Assembly: GCA_029961685.1 (NCBI GenBank)
Contig: JARWKL010000003.1
Coordinates: 10,858,459-10,922,458 of the forward strand
Direction: 5' to 3'
DNA: 64,000 nt
DNA from: Aristolochia californica
Lineage: Eukaryota; Streptophyta; Magnoliopsida; Piperales; Aristolochiaceae
The translations under genes were made by a program, and so were the position numbers. The notes under the pieces are model-generated. The model ran no database searches. It worked only from the letters and a program-made list of their open reading frames with translations, and had not been told where the DNA came from. The first letter of the stretch is position 1; the number at the start of each line of letters is the position of its first letter. Shown piece by piece: positions 1 to 12,152 of this stretch.

Positions 1-119
1 ATATCACAAGGCACAACCGGTCAAGGAGAACTTGGTACTGGTGACATACCAGGTGGAGCGCTATTAGAATAATATGAGGAGTCTTCAAAGAATGTTACAT
101 CCCTGGACACAAATAAACT

Positions 120-1480
120 TTACAAAGGAGGACTATAACAAACATAACTGTTTTGTGTGCGAGAGTATCCCAAAAAAATACATTTGATAGATTTAGGGTA
201 AAGTTTGTTGTGTCTAGGCAATGTATTATGAACAAAACATTGACAACCGAAGACTTTCAATGGTATTATAAACGGATCATCATGTGGTAACAGTGTAAAG
301 TAGGGGGATTTATTCCCAAGAACAGTAGACGGTAGATGATTTATAAGAAAACATGTTGTAAGGACAGCATGGGGCCAATAAAAGTATGGAACATTCATGA
401 CATATAATAGACCTCGAGCTACCTCAAGAATATGACAATTTTTCCAATTGGCTACACCGTTTTGTTGAGGAGTGTAGGCACATAATGTTTGATGGATAAT
501 GTCATTCTCTTGACAAAATGAGTCAAGGTCTTTTGAAATATACTCTTTGGCATTATCAGACTGGAGGATTTTTATCTTCTGACCAAATTGTGTAAGTACC
601 ATCGCATAAAAATATTTAAAAATAGATGGTATCTCAGAACACTCCTTAAAAATAAACAACCAAATTGTGTGAGTGAAATCATCAATAACAGTGATAAAAT
701 ATTTGACTTGAGAAATATTAGAGACACTCAAAGGCCCCCAAACATCAGTATGAATCAATGAAAAAGGAATGTCACTTTTGACTTCTAGATGAGGAGAGTA
801 TGTACTCCTTTGATGTTTACTTAATTGACACACTTCACAACTCAATTCTGACTTTATCTTAAGAGATGGAAATATATGATGAAGAGATTGAATGGAAGGA
901 TATCCCAATTGATTGTGCCATAATCGTGTCTCATTCTCAGTAGTAGACACCATATTGATCTTTGGCATGTCCAAGTAGTAGAACCCCCCTTGTTCATGGC
1001 CTCCACCAATCACCTGCTTCGTTATAAGATCTTGAAAAACACATAAAGTAGGTGCGAAGGTAACCGAGAAATTAAAATATTTTTTAAGCTGACTCACAGA
1101 GAGTAAGTTTAAAGGAAAAGAAGGAACAAAAAGAATATCAGTGAGCAGAAGTGATGGAGTGACAGAAGTGGAACCTTTTTCCTTGGACTTTGGTTTGAGA
1201 ATAGTCAGCTATGGTAACAAACTTGTGTGAAAGACTCGGAGATAAAGAACGTAATAAAGTTTTGTTACCTGTGAGATGCTCAGATGCTCCTGAATCAATT
1301 ATCCAGGATGAAGATGAGGCGGATAGCATACCTGAAGTAGTAGTGGCAACAGTAGTTGTAGAGGGACTAGGAGAAGACCCTAGCATGGTCTTCATTTTCT
1401 GAAATAGTTCATACTCTTCATCAGTAATAATCTTCTGTGCAGTGGGATGGTCTTCTTGTGCATCAGTAATAAGGGCTTGA
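120..1480 (-). pseudogene. copia protease and integrase, broken
   Basis: The aspartic protease core WIIDSGASEHLTG lies in the open frame 1569-1138. A separate frame (1097-120) carries the integrase: an H-H-C-C zinc region (HNQLGYPS ... CEVCQLSKH), then catalytic Asp in HTDVWGP and in QSDNAKEY. The third catalytic residue should be Glu in the block after PQQNGVA. Here that block reads ANWKN, so the Glu is lost. The frame then continues to the conserved copia motif CIFLGYSRTQ. Frame breaks plus the lost Glu mean no active integrase. Confidence 0.88.
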
Positions 1481-1499
1481 TTAGCCCTTGTCGATTCTG

Positions 1500-2366
1500 A
1501 TTTGTCATTAGCCTTATAGTATATTTCTTTATAGTGGCCATATTTGCCACAGTAAGTGCATGCCAGCACTGATCTATAGTATGGCCAGGAAATTTACAAT
1601 TAGTACACTTAATATCATCTATTCTGCCAGCACTATTCCTTCCACCACTTCCTCTGCCCCCTCTATAACCCCTTCCTTGGCCTCAGCCGTGGTCAGAGGA
1701 TGATCCTCTATGATTAGAATACATAGCGGATGACACTTCAGTAGTGGAGGAAGAAATGTCTGGAAAATGGAGTAATGTTGCACACACATCATCAAACTTT
1801 GGGACAGCGGAAGCACTCAATAGTTGACCCTTGGCAATCTCAAGATGAGGTTTAACATTTGCAAGACAAATAGCAGTAATTAATTCCTCCTTTTTCTTAT
1901 CTTGGATAGAAATATCAGTGGTGGAGGGTTGAGCTAACTTCCACTCTTGAAGAAAGCCTCTAAACCGTACCAAGTACTCATGAATATTTTCTCTTTGTTT
2001 AGTATTCAACATTCTCTAGAGAATATCATATGGTCTATGCAATGTATCAGAGCATGAATATAGTTTAGTACATGTCTCCCAAATTTGTTTAGCAGTGTCA
2101 AGATGAATAACATTACTAGAGACATGTTCTTCCATGCTATTTATTAGCCAACCAATTACCAAAGTATCATGCTTCAACCATTTCATATAAAAAATATCGT
2201 CTTCATCAACAGGTGGTCCTCGGGTAGTGAGGTGACCAATTAGGTCTTTGGTTATGAGAAACCTTCAAACCGAGGTAGACCAACTCATAAAATTTGATAC
2301 CCCATGTAAGGGTATGGTGGTGATTCTCAGTATATCACCGTTGATATTCATATTATCATCAGCCAT
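1500..2366 (-). pseudogene. copia gag (UBN2-type), broken
   Basis: The likely start is the ATG at 2366-2364, which opens MADDNMNING. An in-frame stop follows about 30 codons later, and further frame changes occur towards 2012 and 1683. The best-preserved block (2012-1683) has the hydrophobic pattern of the UBN2 gag family. A CCHC zinc knuckle (CTYCGKYGHY, minus strand around 1557-1520) marks the nucleocapsid end. The last position of the knuckle is Tyr rather than Cys in CGKYGHYKEIYY, so the knuckle itself appears damaged. Confidence 0.8.
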
Positions 2367-2819
2367 GATAGGCTCTTCTTCAAAAAAAACTTCAAATAAT
2401 AACACCAAGTAGTACTTCTTTAATCAACTTGGTATATGTAAATATAGCATCAATGCTAAATTATAATTTTTTTCAAAAACCACTCATAAGAGGCTCAATA
2501 GCAATCTTCTATATCAGGGAACTCTTATCCCATGAAAAAAATTCAATAATCTGAGTATGGACTGGTCTCGGCAAACAAAATTTCCAAACCGATAAAACTG
2601 TTTTGATAGCTCCTTCTAGATAGAGGGGCATATAATAAGATGAAAGCATTCACCTATTCATCCTTGAATCATGATCTAAATTCGAGAACTAGTAGCGTAA
2701 AAAAAAATTGAACACTTATCTTTCGGCTAATGTTCTTTCTTCATACAAGAGCCTTCTTTGAGTAGTGTTGATCATCACTTCTCTAGAGCATTCCTTTGTC
2801 GAGGGATCCTAAATATGTT

Positions 2820-2831
2820 GCTCTGATACCA
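2820..2831 (-). other. Primer-binding site (initiator tRNA-Met type)
   Basis: The minus strand reads TGGTATCAGAGC immediately after the LTR terminus. This is the usual plant copia PBS, complementary to the 3' end of initiator tRNA-Met. It fixes both the element's orientation and its LTR boundary. Confidence 0.9.
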
Positions 2832-3498
2832 TGTTGAATTTAGGATCCATTTTTCATGATCACGAACAAGAGAAAGAAGAAAGAAAAAATAGAAAAGGGA
2901 ATGAAAGCTCTCGGGTAGAGAGAAGAAAAAAATAAAAAGACAAGAGGAGGTTGCCCCAAGCATGGAGAGGGAGAGAGATAACCAACTCGGGATTGAATGT
3001 GCGACTTGATTAATTTCGACTTACAAGACCTCTATTTATACTATAGGAGGAGCTAGAGTCCTTATACAACTTATCATTCAATCCTAATTACATTCCAACT
3101 CTAACTCTTCAATATAAATAAGTCTATTTAAACAAAACAACTAGAAAACAAACTTGAGTAGAACTAGGAGTCCTTAATGATTCACGTAAGGGGAATGGAT
3201 AAGCCAGCTCGTAGCATTATCCTTATAGGCCCCTCATGATCTCCCAGCGCACCTTGATAAGAGTGTCAGCTCATGAGATCTTTGTGGGTCCCACTTATCT
3301 TCAAGTCCTCTAAATCAATTCAATTTGTGCTTCTTGCTTCCTTCACTCTTGTTTGCTTTGGGAGAGGACTCTTCTTGGTATCCCACGTCCTCTAGGACTC
3401 TTCTCGATGACCTACGTCTTTATGGTGGGTCCCACCAGCTCGAGCACCATGGTGGGTCCCACCAGCTCGAGCACCATGGTGGGTCCCACATTGTAACA
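2832..3498 (-). repeat. 5' LTR of the left-edge copia element
   Basis: On the minus strand the LTR runs from TGTTACAATG to CAACA, with TG/CA termini, directly followed by the PBS. Near its upstream end (about 3424-3490) it holds two and a half copies of a 27-28-bp unit containing GGTGGGTCCCACCAGCTCGA. The solo LTR at 48603-49212 shares the same arrangement: the GTGGGTCCCA motifs at one end and a GA-rich leader at the other. Confidence 0.8.
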
Positions 3499-5830
3499 TT
3501 GGGCACTGACCGCCACTAGGGGAACATCGACAACAAAAAATCTTTTTATCCCTATGGTGTGTGTATATCTATACTTACATTGAATTTTTTATTTTTATGA
3601 TATTTTATTTACTTGCACAAATCAATTTTAATTTGAATATCTCAATTCACCCCCTATCTTGAGAAACCACTTGGGCCAACAACTAGTTTAGGAAACAAGG
3701 ACCATGATAGTGTGCAACAACACTGTGGGGTTGCAACATTGAGGACCTCTAATGTGGCAAGTGGAGAAGAGGAAAAGCAGGAAAAACATAAATGAGAATC
3801 CCAAGAATCTTCTCGGGCATGAGGCTTGAGGTAGGATGAGAGAAAATGAACAGGAAAATGAAAAAAGGAAAAATATGGAATAAAAAAAGAAAAGGAAAAA
3901 GAAGGGGAGAAGGGGAAAAAATAAAAAGGAAGGAAGAAAGGAAAAAAAGAAAAAGGAGAAAGAGGGAAAAAGAGAAGAAGGGAAAAAAGGGAAAAAGGAA
4001 AAAAGGAAAAATAAGGGAAGAAAGCAAAATAGAAAAAAGATAAAAAGAAAAATAGGAGGAGAATGAAAAAAGAGGAAAAGGAAATAGGAGGAGAAAGAAA
4101 AAAAGAAGGAAAAAATAAGAGGAGAAGGAAAAAAGGATAAAGGGAAAAGAAATGAATAGGGAGGGAAGGGGAAATGAAAGGAAAAATAAGAGGAGAAAGA
4201 AAAGAAGGAAAAGGAAAAAAAGGAGGAGAAGGAAAAAGATAAAAAAGGAAACCAATTTATAACAATAAAAAAATATTTTAATTAATTACTTTATTGCTTA
4301 ATTATTTAACTAATTTGTAAAAGATAAAAATTAAAACGTATTTCCCTCCTCCCTCATCTTACTAATCGGGAAGATGTTTCCCCTTATCATTTTATTTTTA
4401 TTTATTAGTAAAATACTAAGGGTTCAAAGAAACTAGGTCACCTTCTACGGGTTAAGGATCAATCAATTTTTATATCATTAAATTAAAAATTATTAATAAT
4501 ATTTCTATATCATATTTTTTAGATAGATTAATTTATAATATAAAATAATCTAATATTTCAGATTATTTTATTCTTTAACATTATGTACTTTTAATAATAT
4601 TCTATATTTATTAACTTTTAAAATGTTTAATTAGTTATTTTATTTATAAATAATGAATTTCCATTCCTTGATTTACTTCAATAACTTGTTTCATAAGATA
4701 ATAATTAATTTTCTTGACAATGGTGTTAACGATAGAAGATTTATATAAATAATATTTAATTTTGTCTATAGCGTAGTTTATGAGTAATGTATTTATAAGT
4801 TATAATAAATTTAAAATTTCCCATGATAATTAATTTAGTTTTAAATTCATATCGAGTAATTTTATTATTAAAAAATTAATTAACATTTTATATGATAGTA
4901 ATTAATTAATTAAACCTAATGGCAGTTAATTGGGTATAATTTAATTTAAATTTCATATGAATTAAGTTATTCTGAATTTTTTTTAAAATAAATCCAATTT
5001 AATAAATTAATATAATATGTTATTCAATTCAATAATGTAAACCATCTTATATATTTTTAGTTATTTTTAATTTTATAAACTTAATCTATACATTTTTTCA
5101 TTTTGATTTCAATAAATGTATGTTTTTTCAAACCACGATAATTACATTATTTTCTTAACTTGATAATTAATTTTATAATTTATACTACCAATTAGTTATA
5201 TTTAATTTAGAGAGTAATTTTCGTAAAAAAAAATTTGTTGATATAAATTAACTTATGTGTATCTTATTTATTATTTTTCTCATTTTTACTTTTTAGTTAA
5301 CATACAACAAATTAAACTTTTTAATCAAAATTATTATTATATATGTATAAGTAAATTAATTTAATATGTCAAATATATAATATAATTTATTTATATGGAT
5401 AATATTTTTTGTTTAAAAACAAAGAAAACAATGTTATAAATTCAATTTAAATTAGTAGTACCTTTCCTTCCCAACAAATTTTAAATTCACTGAAAAAAAG
5501 GAACTTTCCTAGAGAATTTTAAATTGGCTATGAAAAATGGAACTTCCCAGTTAATTTAATAATTTTTTGAAAAAGTGTGTAGTTGCAACACTTCCATTGC
5601 GAGTTTTTAAATTCCCTGGAAAAGGGTTTCCTGCAAGCAAGAAAAAAATTTAGAAATTACTTTTCTCGCCTAATTGAAAATTTTGCTCAAAAAAATTCAT
5701 CTACGGTAACAAATTATAATTCATTGGAAAAAAAATCGATTTTTTGAGTAAATTTTAAAATTCGTTGGGAAAACATCAAGTTTCCCTCCTGCTGATTTTT
5801 TTACATCTCTCGGGACTTACAAAGAGAGAG
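3499..5830. other. Gene-free purine-rich then AT-rich tract
   Basis: From about 3770 to 4255 the plus strand is almost pure A and G, with irregular GGAAAA/GAAGGA units. Long frames there on both strands are low-complexity artefacts. From 4260 to 5800 the DNA is strongly AT-rich with no recognisable coding, RNA or transposon motif. Confidence 0.7.
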
Positions 5831-5976
5831 TAGCTCACAGTGAAGCTCTCAGGATTGAGATACAATGAAGGCTCGACAAGGCTCGATAAGGCCAGAGTAA
5901 GCTCGAGAAGCGACACCGTTGCCGGAAGCTCGAGAAGGCTCGAGAAGCGACGCCGTTGTCTGAGAGAGAAGACTTT

Positions 5977-6153
5977 CTTACCGTCGCGTGAAGTTTTGAC
6001 GGTACTATCGGAACAGAGAAGGTTCGGGAGGTTTTCTTACCATCACGTGAAGCTTCGACGGTGCTGTCAGAACAGAAAAGGTTTGGGAGGCTTATTGCCG
6101 TCGCGTGAAGCTTCGACGATGCTGTGAGAAACAAAGAAGGTTTCGGGTCTGAA
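5977..6153. repeat. 59-bp tandem repeat, three copies
   Basis: Units start at 5977, 6036 and about 6095. Each contains CCGTCGCGTGAAG followed by TTCGACGGT-like sequence and GAACAGA(A/G)AAGGTT. The copies differ by scattered substitutions. They lie in a GC-richer island of short GCTCGA(G)AAG motifs (5860-5950). Open frames here exist on both strands and look like by-products of the repeat. Confidence 0.75.
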
Positions 6154-6189
6154 CTTGTTGCTGCGGGAAAGAGAGAGAAAGACAATGTT

Positions 6190-6345
6190 GGACTCTCGTT
6201 GCGCAAAGAAACAGAGCTATAGTAGTCGTCCCCACTTTGTATTGTGATTCTTTAAGTAATAAAATCTTCTACACCTCTAGTGGACTTAGGTAATTTACCA
6301 AACCACGTAAATATTTGTGTTGTGTGTTACTTTATTGTCATTGTT
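6190..6345 (+). repeat. Possible copia LTR remnant (R/U5-like end)
   Basis: The stretch holds ATTGTGATTCTTTAAG, an AATAAA signal at about 6260, then GTGGACTTAGG and ACCAAACCACGTAAAT. This combination is typical of the R-U5 end of Tork-type copia LTRs in plants. No PBS or paired LTR could be found, so this is a weak call. Confidence 0.35.
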
Positions 6346-8866
6346 TTTTGTAACATAAACTAACTCAAATCTTTATGTAAAAAACTCAACAGAGAGGCTA
6401 CAACTAATCGATCTGAGTATGCTTTACTTTTTCCGGACTTTGTGGACGTCCTCATAGAAGCATCCATGTTTCCTTTTGATCCCCATAAAACATTAGTAAT
6501 TTGTGTATTAAAAAGCCGAGTTGCAGGTTGAGGGAAGATGATAACGTAAGAGGCGAAGTAGGCGTAATTCTAAAGCGAGCGTGAAGTTAAGTAATCAATA
6601 AAAAAGAGAATCACCGGGCGGATCTTTCAGAAAGTTAAAATAATGAGAGACTGAAAATGGAGAAGCCACCCACAAGTTGGTAATGGGCAAGTCAAAAGGC
6701 TTTTCATCAACTGGAACGACCTTTCAGTAAAGATGAAGGGCATCTCTCCGGCAATTATTTCTCTTCCTTTTACTCAAAATCACGCACCCAGATCACCTTG
6801 CCGCTCTCCAAAGAATCCAAACCTTTTCCCATTCTTCTTCCACAATTCCAGTTTTCCATTCCTATTTCATTTAGAAAAGCTGGCTCGTTAGCTCCAGCTG
6901 TTGCCGAATCGTCAAATCTCGATTGTGCCGGCGATCATGCATCACCATGCTCTCTAAGACATCATCGCATGGCACATCTCTGCCACACATGGCTTTCCAT
7001 GATAGCTGGCTTCTCATATACGTATTTCTTTGTTTTATCGAGTTGGGAGTTGGCAAATTCTCCACGTCCATGGGTTCATGCACCACGTTCTCTTCTCTTC
7101 TCTTTTTTAAGTTTACTCCGTTTAGGTTTACTTGGATACAGATAGGAACAGTTCATGCACCTGGACCATAGACACCGGATGGAGCAAGCAAGCCAGATGT
7201 TACATCGTCTCTATCGAAGTTCAAACTGTTATGAATAAAATAGGAATAGAATAGTTTTGAGGTGGTTAGTCTCTTCCATCCTTTTATTTCACATGGTTTC
7301 CTTCGTATATTCTCTCCCAATGCGATTCATTGAGAAGAAAGGAATAAAATCATTCTTAATCATCCAACAATTACTCTTGAGCCTTGAATTTCATAGTCTC
7401 TTTGATTGAGTTTCTATATAGAAACTCAAGTGCTGTAAATTTCTTAGTTTGAAATTTGTAAAGAATACTTGGAAATTATCTGTTGTGTCTTGGACTTTGA
7501 AAGCATTTGTGTAATTCAACAAATCTTTTCAGGCTGCTATTTTCAAAAAAATCTTTAGTTTGGGTAAGTGACAAATTGAATTTATGTGAGCGTTTTTTCT
7601 ATGTGAAGCGACTAAAAAACACTTGTTTTAATTGATTTTTATATACATTACTTGATTCCTTACAATTCATCCATTTGGTAGTTAATCATTTGGAGGTGAG
7701 CGTTGCATTGACATTGTGTTCTAGAGCACATAGGGCCTAGGCACTTGGGGCCCAAGCGTGTGCGACCCAGGCTGGCCCATGCGTGTGGACCTATCCAGAT
7801 GACTTTTTTAGGGATTTTAGGCATGTGGGATAAAAGCCATATATAAATTTGACTAAGAGAGGATTTGCTTTGATGTGCTGAATTCTTCTCGTTGGGTCGT
7901 GTAAGATAGGGGATAAGGGTGAATTATACTTGATTTGCCTATAAATAAGCCTAGTAAAGTTGATGTAAACATCTTCAAATTATTGCTTAGAGTTTCCCAT
8001 TTATGTGAAAGGTCATCTTTCTTCATTTTTGGCTTAGTTTCTTCTTAAAAGAGAGGGTGATTAGATTACTTTCCATCCAAAGTAAGTTAAGCAACATGTT
8101 GAGGGACTAGAAGATTTTCTAGCTCGATCTAGCGGCATGACACTAGTGCAAAAAATATGGTAGTTCACTTAGACCTTTGTAAGATGGTCACATATGGAGT
8201 GTTGGGTGTAGGAACATGAGCTGACTTCATTTCCATCAACACACAATGTTATGTGTGTGTAGCAAGACAAATGACCATTTGATTGGGTGATTGGGCCTTG
8301 AGCCCATTATCCTGAACACTTTCATATCTCACTTTAGGAGTTAGCCTAAGTTTTCTATGACTCTTTTGGAGTAAAAATGATCACATAAATACTTCATTTG
8401 ATGCATTTAGCCACTTTGAAAAATTGAATTTTTTTATGAAGTTGGAAAATCAATATATCCAGAAGATTATGTGTTATACGCAAAATTATAGATTTTTTGT
8501 TATCCATATAAAAGGTTTTATAAATAAAAAAATTTATGAAAATTATTTCTTAAAAAAAATTATTTAAAACTTTATGACAATTGGCCCTAGTGGACTTTAC
8601 TTTTATGGAGGCATGTTTGAGATAAAACTCAGTTGTTAGCGCATCCTTACAAGATGGTGCTTGAGTTTGACTGAGAAGTTGAGATAGATGAGAAATACTC
8701 GTTATAATCAAATAGGTTGATGTACCACTAGACTCTATATAAGTAAATATAGACGAGGTCACAAAAATCTACTACCACAGGGGCCTACTATCAAGGAGTA
8801 GTCATCAAAGAGGATTGGTAGACTTTCAAACAAAGGAGGAACTTCTATATAGAGCTATGTATCTTC

Positions 8867-8868
<2 letters not shown>
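6346..8868. other. Intergenic, no gene recognised
   Basis: Frames of 70-115 codons near 6800-7170 exist on both strands, but none has a recognised motif or convincing splice context. The remainder is ordinary AT-rich intergenic DNA. Confidence 0.5.

Positions 8869-8938
<70 letters not shown>
8869..8938. repeat. Compound microsatellite (CT)n-(TA)n-(T)n
   Basis: A CT run of about 19 units passes into about 7 TA units and then a run of 18 T. It is a simple-sequence locus and would be expected to be polymorphic. Confidence 0.95.
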
Positions 8939-9289
8939 TTATTACAAAAAATAATTTATTTAAAAAAATTAGAACTATTTTTGGGAAACCAATTGGTATT
9001 AGAGCTAGGACTTCTCTAAAATCCTTGATTTACATGTTTAATGAAAATATGGATTTTTATAAGGTGTTTAATTAAGACACCTAAGTGTCAAATAATTCTC
9101 TAATTTAGTATTAAATCAAGTTTTTTTTTTGCTTTAAATAAAAAAAAAGTGTGAGGTCATTTCTAGTGAAACATCAGTGATAAAGGCGAACAATGACCAA
9201 CCATCAATTGGTGAAGGTTGGATGTGGCCAACTGCCAATATAAACTAGTTGATCGTGGCCAATAGATAATTCTGACAGAGATAGCAGGT

Positions 9290-9668
9290 TTAAAAACATA
9301 AAAATAGAAGTGTCTTACATGACTCACAAGACAAGTAGTCTCACAATCAAGGAATTAATAAGGCTTAGTCTTTTATGAGTCTCATGCCAAGAAGTCTCAC
9401 TAAGAGGTCTTTTAGTACTAGTAGTTTTTTTTTTATGTAATAATTGTTTACCTGTTTTAGATCTTATCTTTAATAGTTGTTTGGGTGTAATTTGGACTTA
9501 TGTAGTTTACTTTTACTTTGCTTCCGGTTGTTTTTTCTATTAATAGAACACCAAAGTACTCATTCTACACAATCAATGGATATTCTCATGCTCTCACTCT
9601 CAATCTTCCAAACGTCTTAGTCCTAATTCCATTGCATTCTCAGAATTCTAACCTGGTATTAGAGAAGG
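9290..9668 (+). repeat. Degenerate copia LTR with decayed PBS
   Basis: The sequence from about 9290 to 9653 ends just before TGGTATTAGAGAAGG, which is a decayed form of the PBS TGGTATCAGAGC. It shares phrases such as AGAAGTCTCAC with the LTR-like segment at 50.6-50.9 kb. The left boundary is uncertain. No gag follows directly, so the element is deleted internally. Confidence 0.5.
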
Positions 9669-10689
9669 AAAGATTCTAACTTGGAGCAAGAGAAGAAAAA
9701 GATGGAGAAGAAGAAGAAGAGGAAGAAGAAAAAAGAAGGAGAAGAAATAGAGATAAGTTTGTCAGTTTTTATTGTTCTCTTTCTTTCTTTACTATTTTTG
9801 CTTTCTTTGCTTTTAGATTTTGCCTTTTTGCCTTAAGTTTCTTCATTAATCTTTGTTAGCGTTATTCTCCTTCAAGTCTTGCTATCTTAAACTTGTTTAT
9901 ATCCCCAGCACAAGTTTCAATGGTTTGTCCCTCTAATAGAGTTTCTTCTAGGTGGGTTCTAAGTTCCTTACTAAAATGCATACTTCCCAATTTATTGACT
10001 TATTTGTGAACATCATTCTGCTTGGAGATATTAAATACTATTTTTATGCCCTCTTTGGTCCTCTTTGTTTACATCTCTCATGACTCAAATTTGGGTTGTT
10101 GATTATACTTCAAATCATGCCAAAGAAGCAGAACATACAGTAGCAGGAGTGTTGGAGAGCTTCATAGGAGAAATATGCCAAACCCAATTTGAGGAAGTTT
10201 AGTGTTTATTGTTTCTATCAATCAGATTTTGTCTCTGGATATATATATATATATATATGTTTGTCTTCAAAGGGAGACACTCATTGGATTAAGCTGTAGT
10301 TTGTTCCTTGAATGGTTGTTGTTTGCCTTTGGTCTACTCGTTGCCAAGTATAGAAGCTTCTTTGTCATGACCAAGTTTCATTGTTTCCCAACTTCATGAT
10401 CATTGTTTCCCAAGGAAGACCCACGCATCCAAGAGTGGTGGCATGATGGTAATTATAGAGTCATCTCATAAAAATGGTACTGATATAATTAATTTAAGTT
10501 TTAGGGGTTTAATTATAATATTGTAGTTTTATGCATCTATAAATTGAGTTTCAGGGGGAGGGTTAAGACAAGTCCACAACCTCTTTCTTCCTCTTGTTTT
10601 CTCCCCAACATGGCTTCTCTCCTTTTCTCTAGAATCTAATCCATGGAGTCTTGAAAATAAAAAAATTATGATGAAACCTTTTCCTCCGC

Positions 10690-12152
10690 TACCAAAATGA
10701 ACTTTGTTTGGTCTATCTAAAGAAGACTAGATGAGCCAACCACCAGGTTATATGGTTGAGAGGGAGCAAGTATGTCAACTGAATAAGGCAATTTATGGTT
10801 TAAAATAGTCTCCTCAGGTTTGGTTTGATAAATTTACCGTTGTTGTTACAAAGTTTGTGTTTAAGACGTGTGACCATTCAATGTTCACCAAAAACAATGA
10901 CCATCCTATGGTTGTGTATGTGGATGACATTGTTATTATAGGTAGTGATCTTAGTGGCATTCAGGAGGTTAAACAGAACCTAAGCAAGGATTTCCAAACC
11001 AAGGACCTCAGACTTCTCAAGTACTTCATAGGGATTGAAGTTCTTCAGTCCAGGCATGGTATAATTCTATCACAGAGGAAGTATGTAGTTGATCTATTGA
11101 AGGAAATCAGAATGTTTGGATATAAGCCAGCTATTACACCCATGGAACCTAATATTAAGCTACAAGGTGGAACTGGGAATGATGTTGATGTTGGTCGATT
11201 TCAGTGGTTAGTTAGAAACTGATCTATCTCATAGTCACGAGACCAGATATATCCTACCCAGTCAGTTTTATCATTCAATATATGCATCAACCTTAACAAT
11301 CTTATTGGGAATCATTGGAAAGAATCCTTTGGTACTTAAAGAAGAATCCAAGGCAAAGATTACCATATAAATGTCATGGGTACACAGAAATTGAAGGCTT
11401 CGCTGATGTAGATTGGGTCGGGTCTCCTGATTATTGGAAATCTACCTCTAATTATTGCACAATAGTTGGAGATAATCTAGTCACTTAGTGGAGCAAGAAA
11501 CAAAATATGGTGTCAAGATCGAGTGTTGACGTTGAATTCAAGGTTATGGCACTAGCAGTAAGTGAGTTGCTATGGCTGAGTCATTCATGACTAAGTAGGG
11601 ATTCAATATAATCGGGCCTATGCAACTTCGTTATGATAATCAGGCAACTATCCATATTGCAACCAAACCAGACTTTTATGAAAGGACCAAAGCATATTGA
11701 GATAGACCTCACTTCATTTGGGAAAAACTTCAAGTTGGATTAAAATTTATGCAGTATATACCTTTGAGGAATCAATTAGCAAACATCTTTACAAAAGCTA
11801 TTGTTGTAAAGTCACTCACAAATGCATGCACCAAGCTCAAAATATTTTATGTTTTTTCATCTACTTGAGGGGGAGTGTTAAAGATATTCAAGTGGTATAT
11901 CATGTAATCAAGAGAGTGAGTGGCATAGGTTGTAATTAGTTATAAATTGAGAGTTATAAGTGAAGACTAGGGCATTCAAGCCCACATATATAAGTAACAT
12001 AGTGAGGGGGAGGAGGCTTATTGAGCTCTTCTCTAAACCCTAATCTTCACTCCAACTCGTGCCTCTTAGAAACTCTCTGCTCGTCTTCCTTCCTTCCTTC
12101 TTCTTCTTCTTCTCAAATCAGGTTCCTATGGATTAAACCCTAGAATTTAACA
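10690..12152 (+). mobile_element. copia fragment: RT, RNase H and 3' LTR
   Basis: This is the 3' part of a plus-strand copia element. The RT region has CQLNKAIYGLK then a stop, and the frame 10857-11222 carries the catalytic motif VYVDDIVI and the FQTKDL / LKYFIGIEV blocks of copia RT. Broken RNase H sequence follows (WSKKQN ... SELLWLS, about 11490-11580). A polypurine tract (GAGGGGGAG, 11867-11875) leads into the 3' LTR at 11876. Gag, protease, integrase and the 5' LTR are missing. Confidence 0.88.
11876..12152 (+). repeat. 3' LTR of the copia fragment
   Basis: The 277-bp LTR starts TGTTAAAGATATT directly after the polypurine tract and ends GAATTTAACA. It contains a TATATAAG-like promoter element and a CTTCTTCTT-rich leader. 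Confidence 0.78.

Larger units (their letters stand above)
1..3498 (-). mobile_element. Ty1/copia LTR retrotransposon, 5' part, degenerate
   Basis: This is a minus-strand copia element that runs off the left edge of the window. In element order it has a 5' LTR (2832-3498), a PBS (2820-2831), gag (about 2366-1500), a protease and an integrase (down to about 120). The reverse transcriptase, RNase H and 3' LTR should lie to the left of the window. Stops and frame breaks interrupt gag and pol, so it cannot move on its own. The pol order protease-integrase-(RT) is that of copia rather than gypsy. The relic at 52.3-53.8 kb encodes a closely similar integrase and probably belongs to the same family. 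Confidence 0.9.

Noticed and set aside
3749..4255. A 168-codon minus-strand frame rich in Phe and Leu, resembling a membrane protein
   Set aside because: It is the reverse of a nearly pure A/G tract, and the opposite strand gives a Lys/Arg/Glu frame. Both are low-complexity artefacts.
5835..6206. Overlapping frames of 95 and 123 codons on opposite strands
   Set aside because: They are produced by the 59-bp tandem repeat and nearby short motifs. No domain or splice context is seen.
6798..7171. Frames of 115, 82 and 71 codons on both strands
   Set aside because: None has a recognisable motif, and they overlap each other without preference for a strand.
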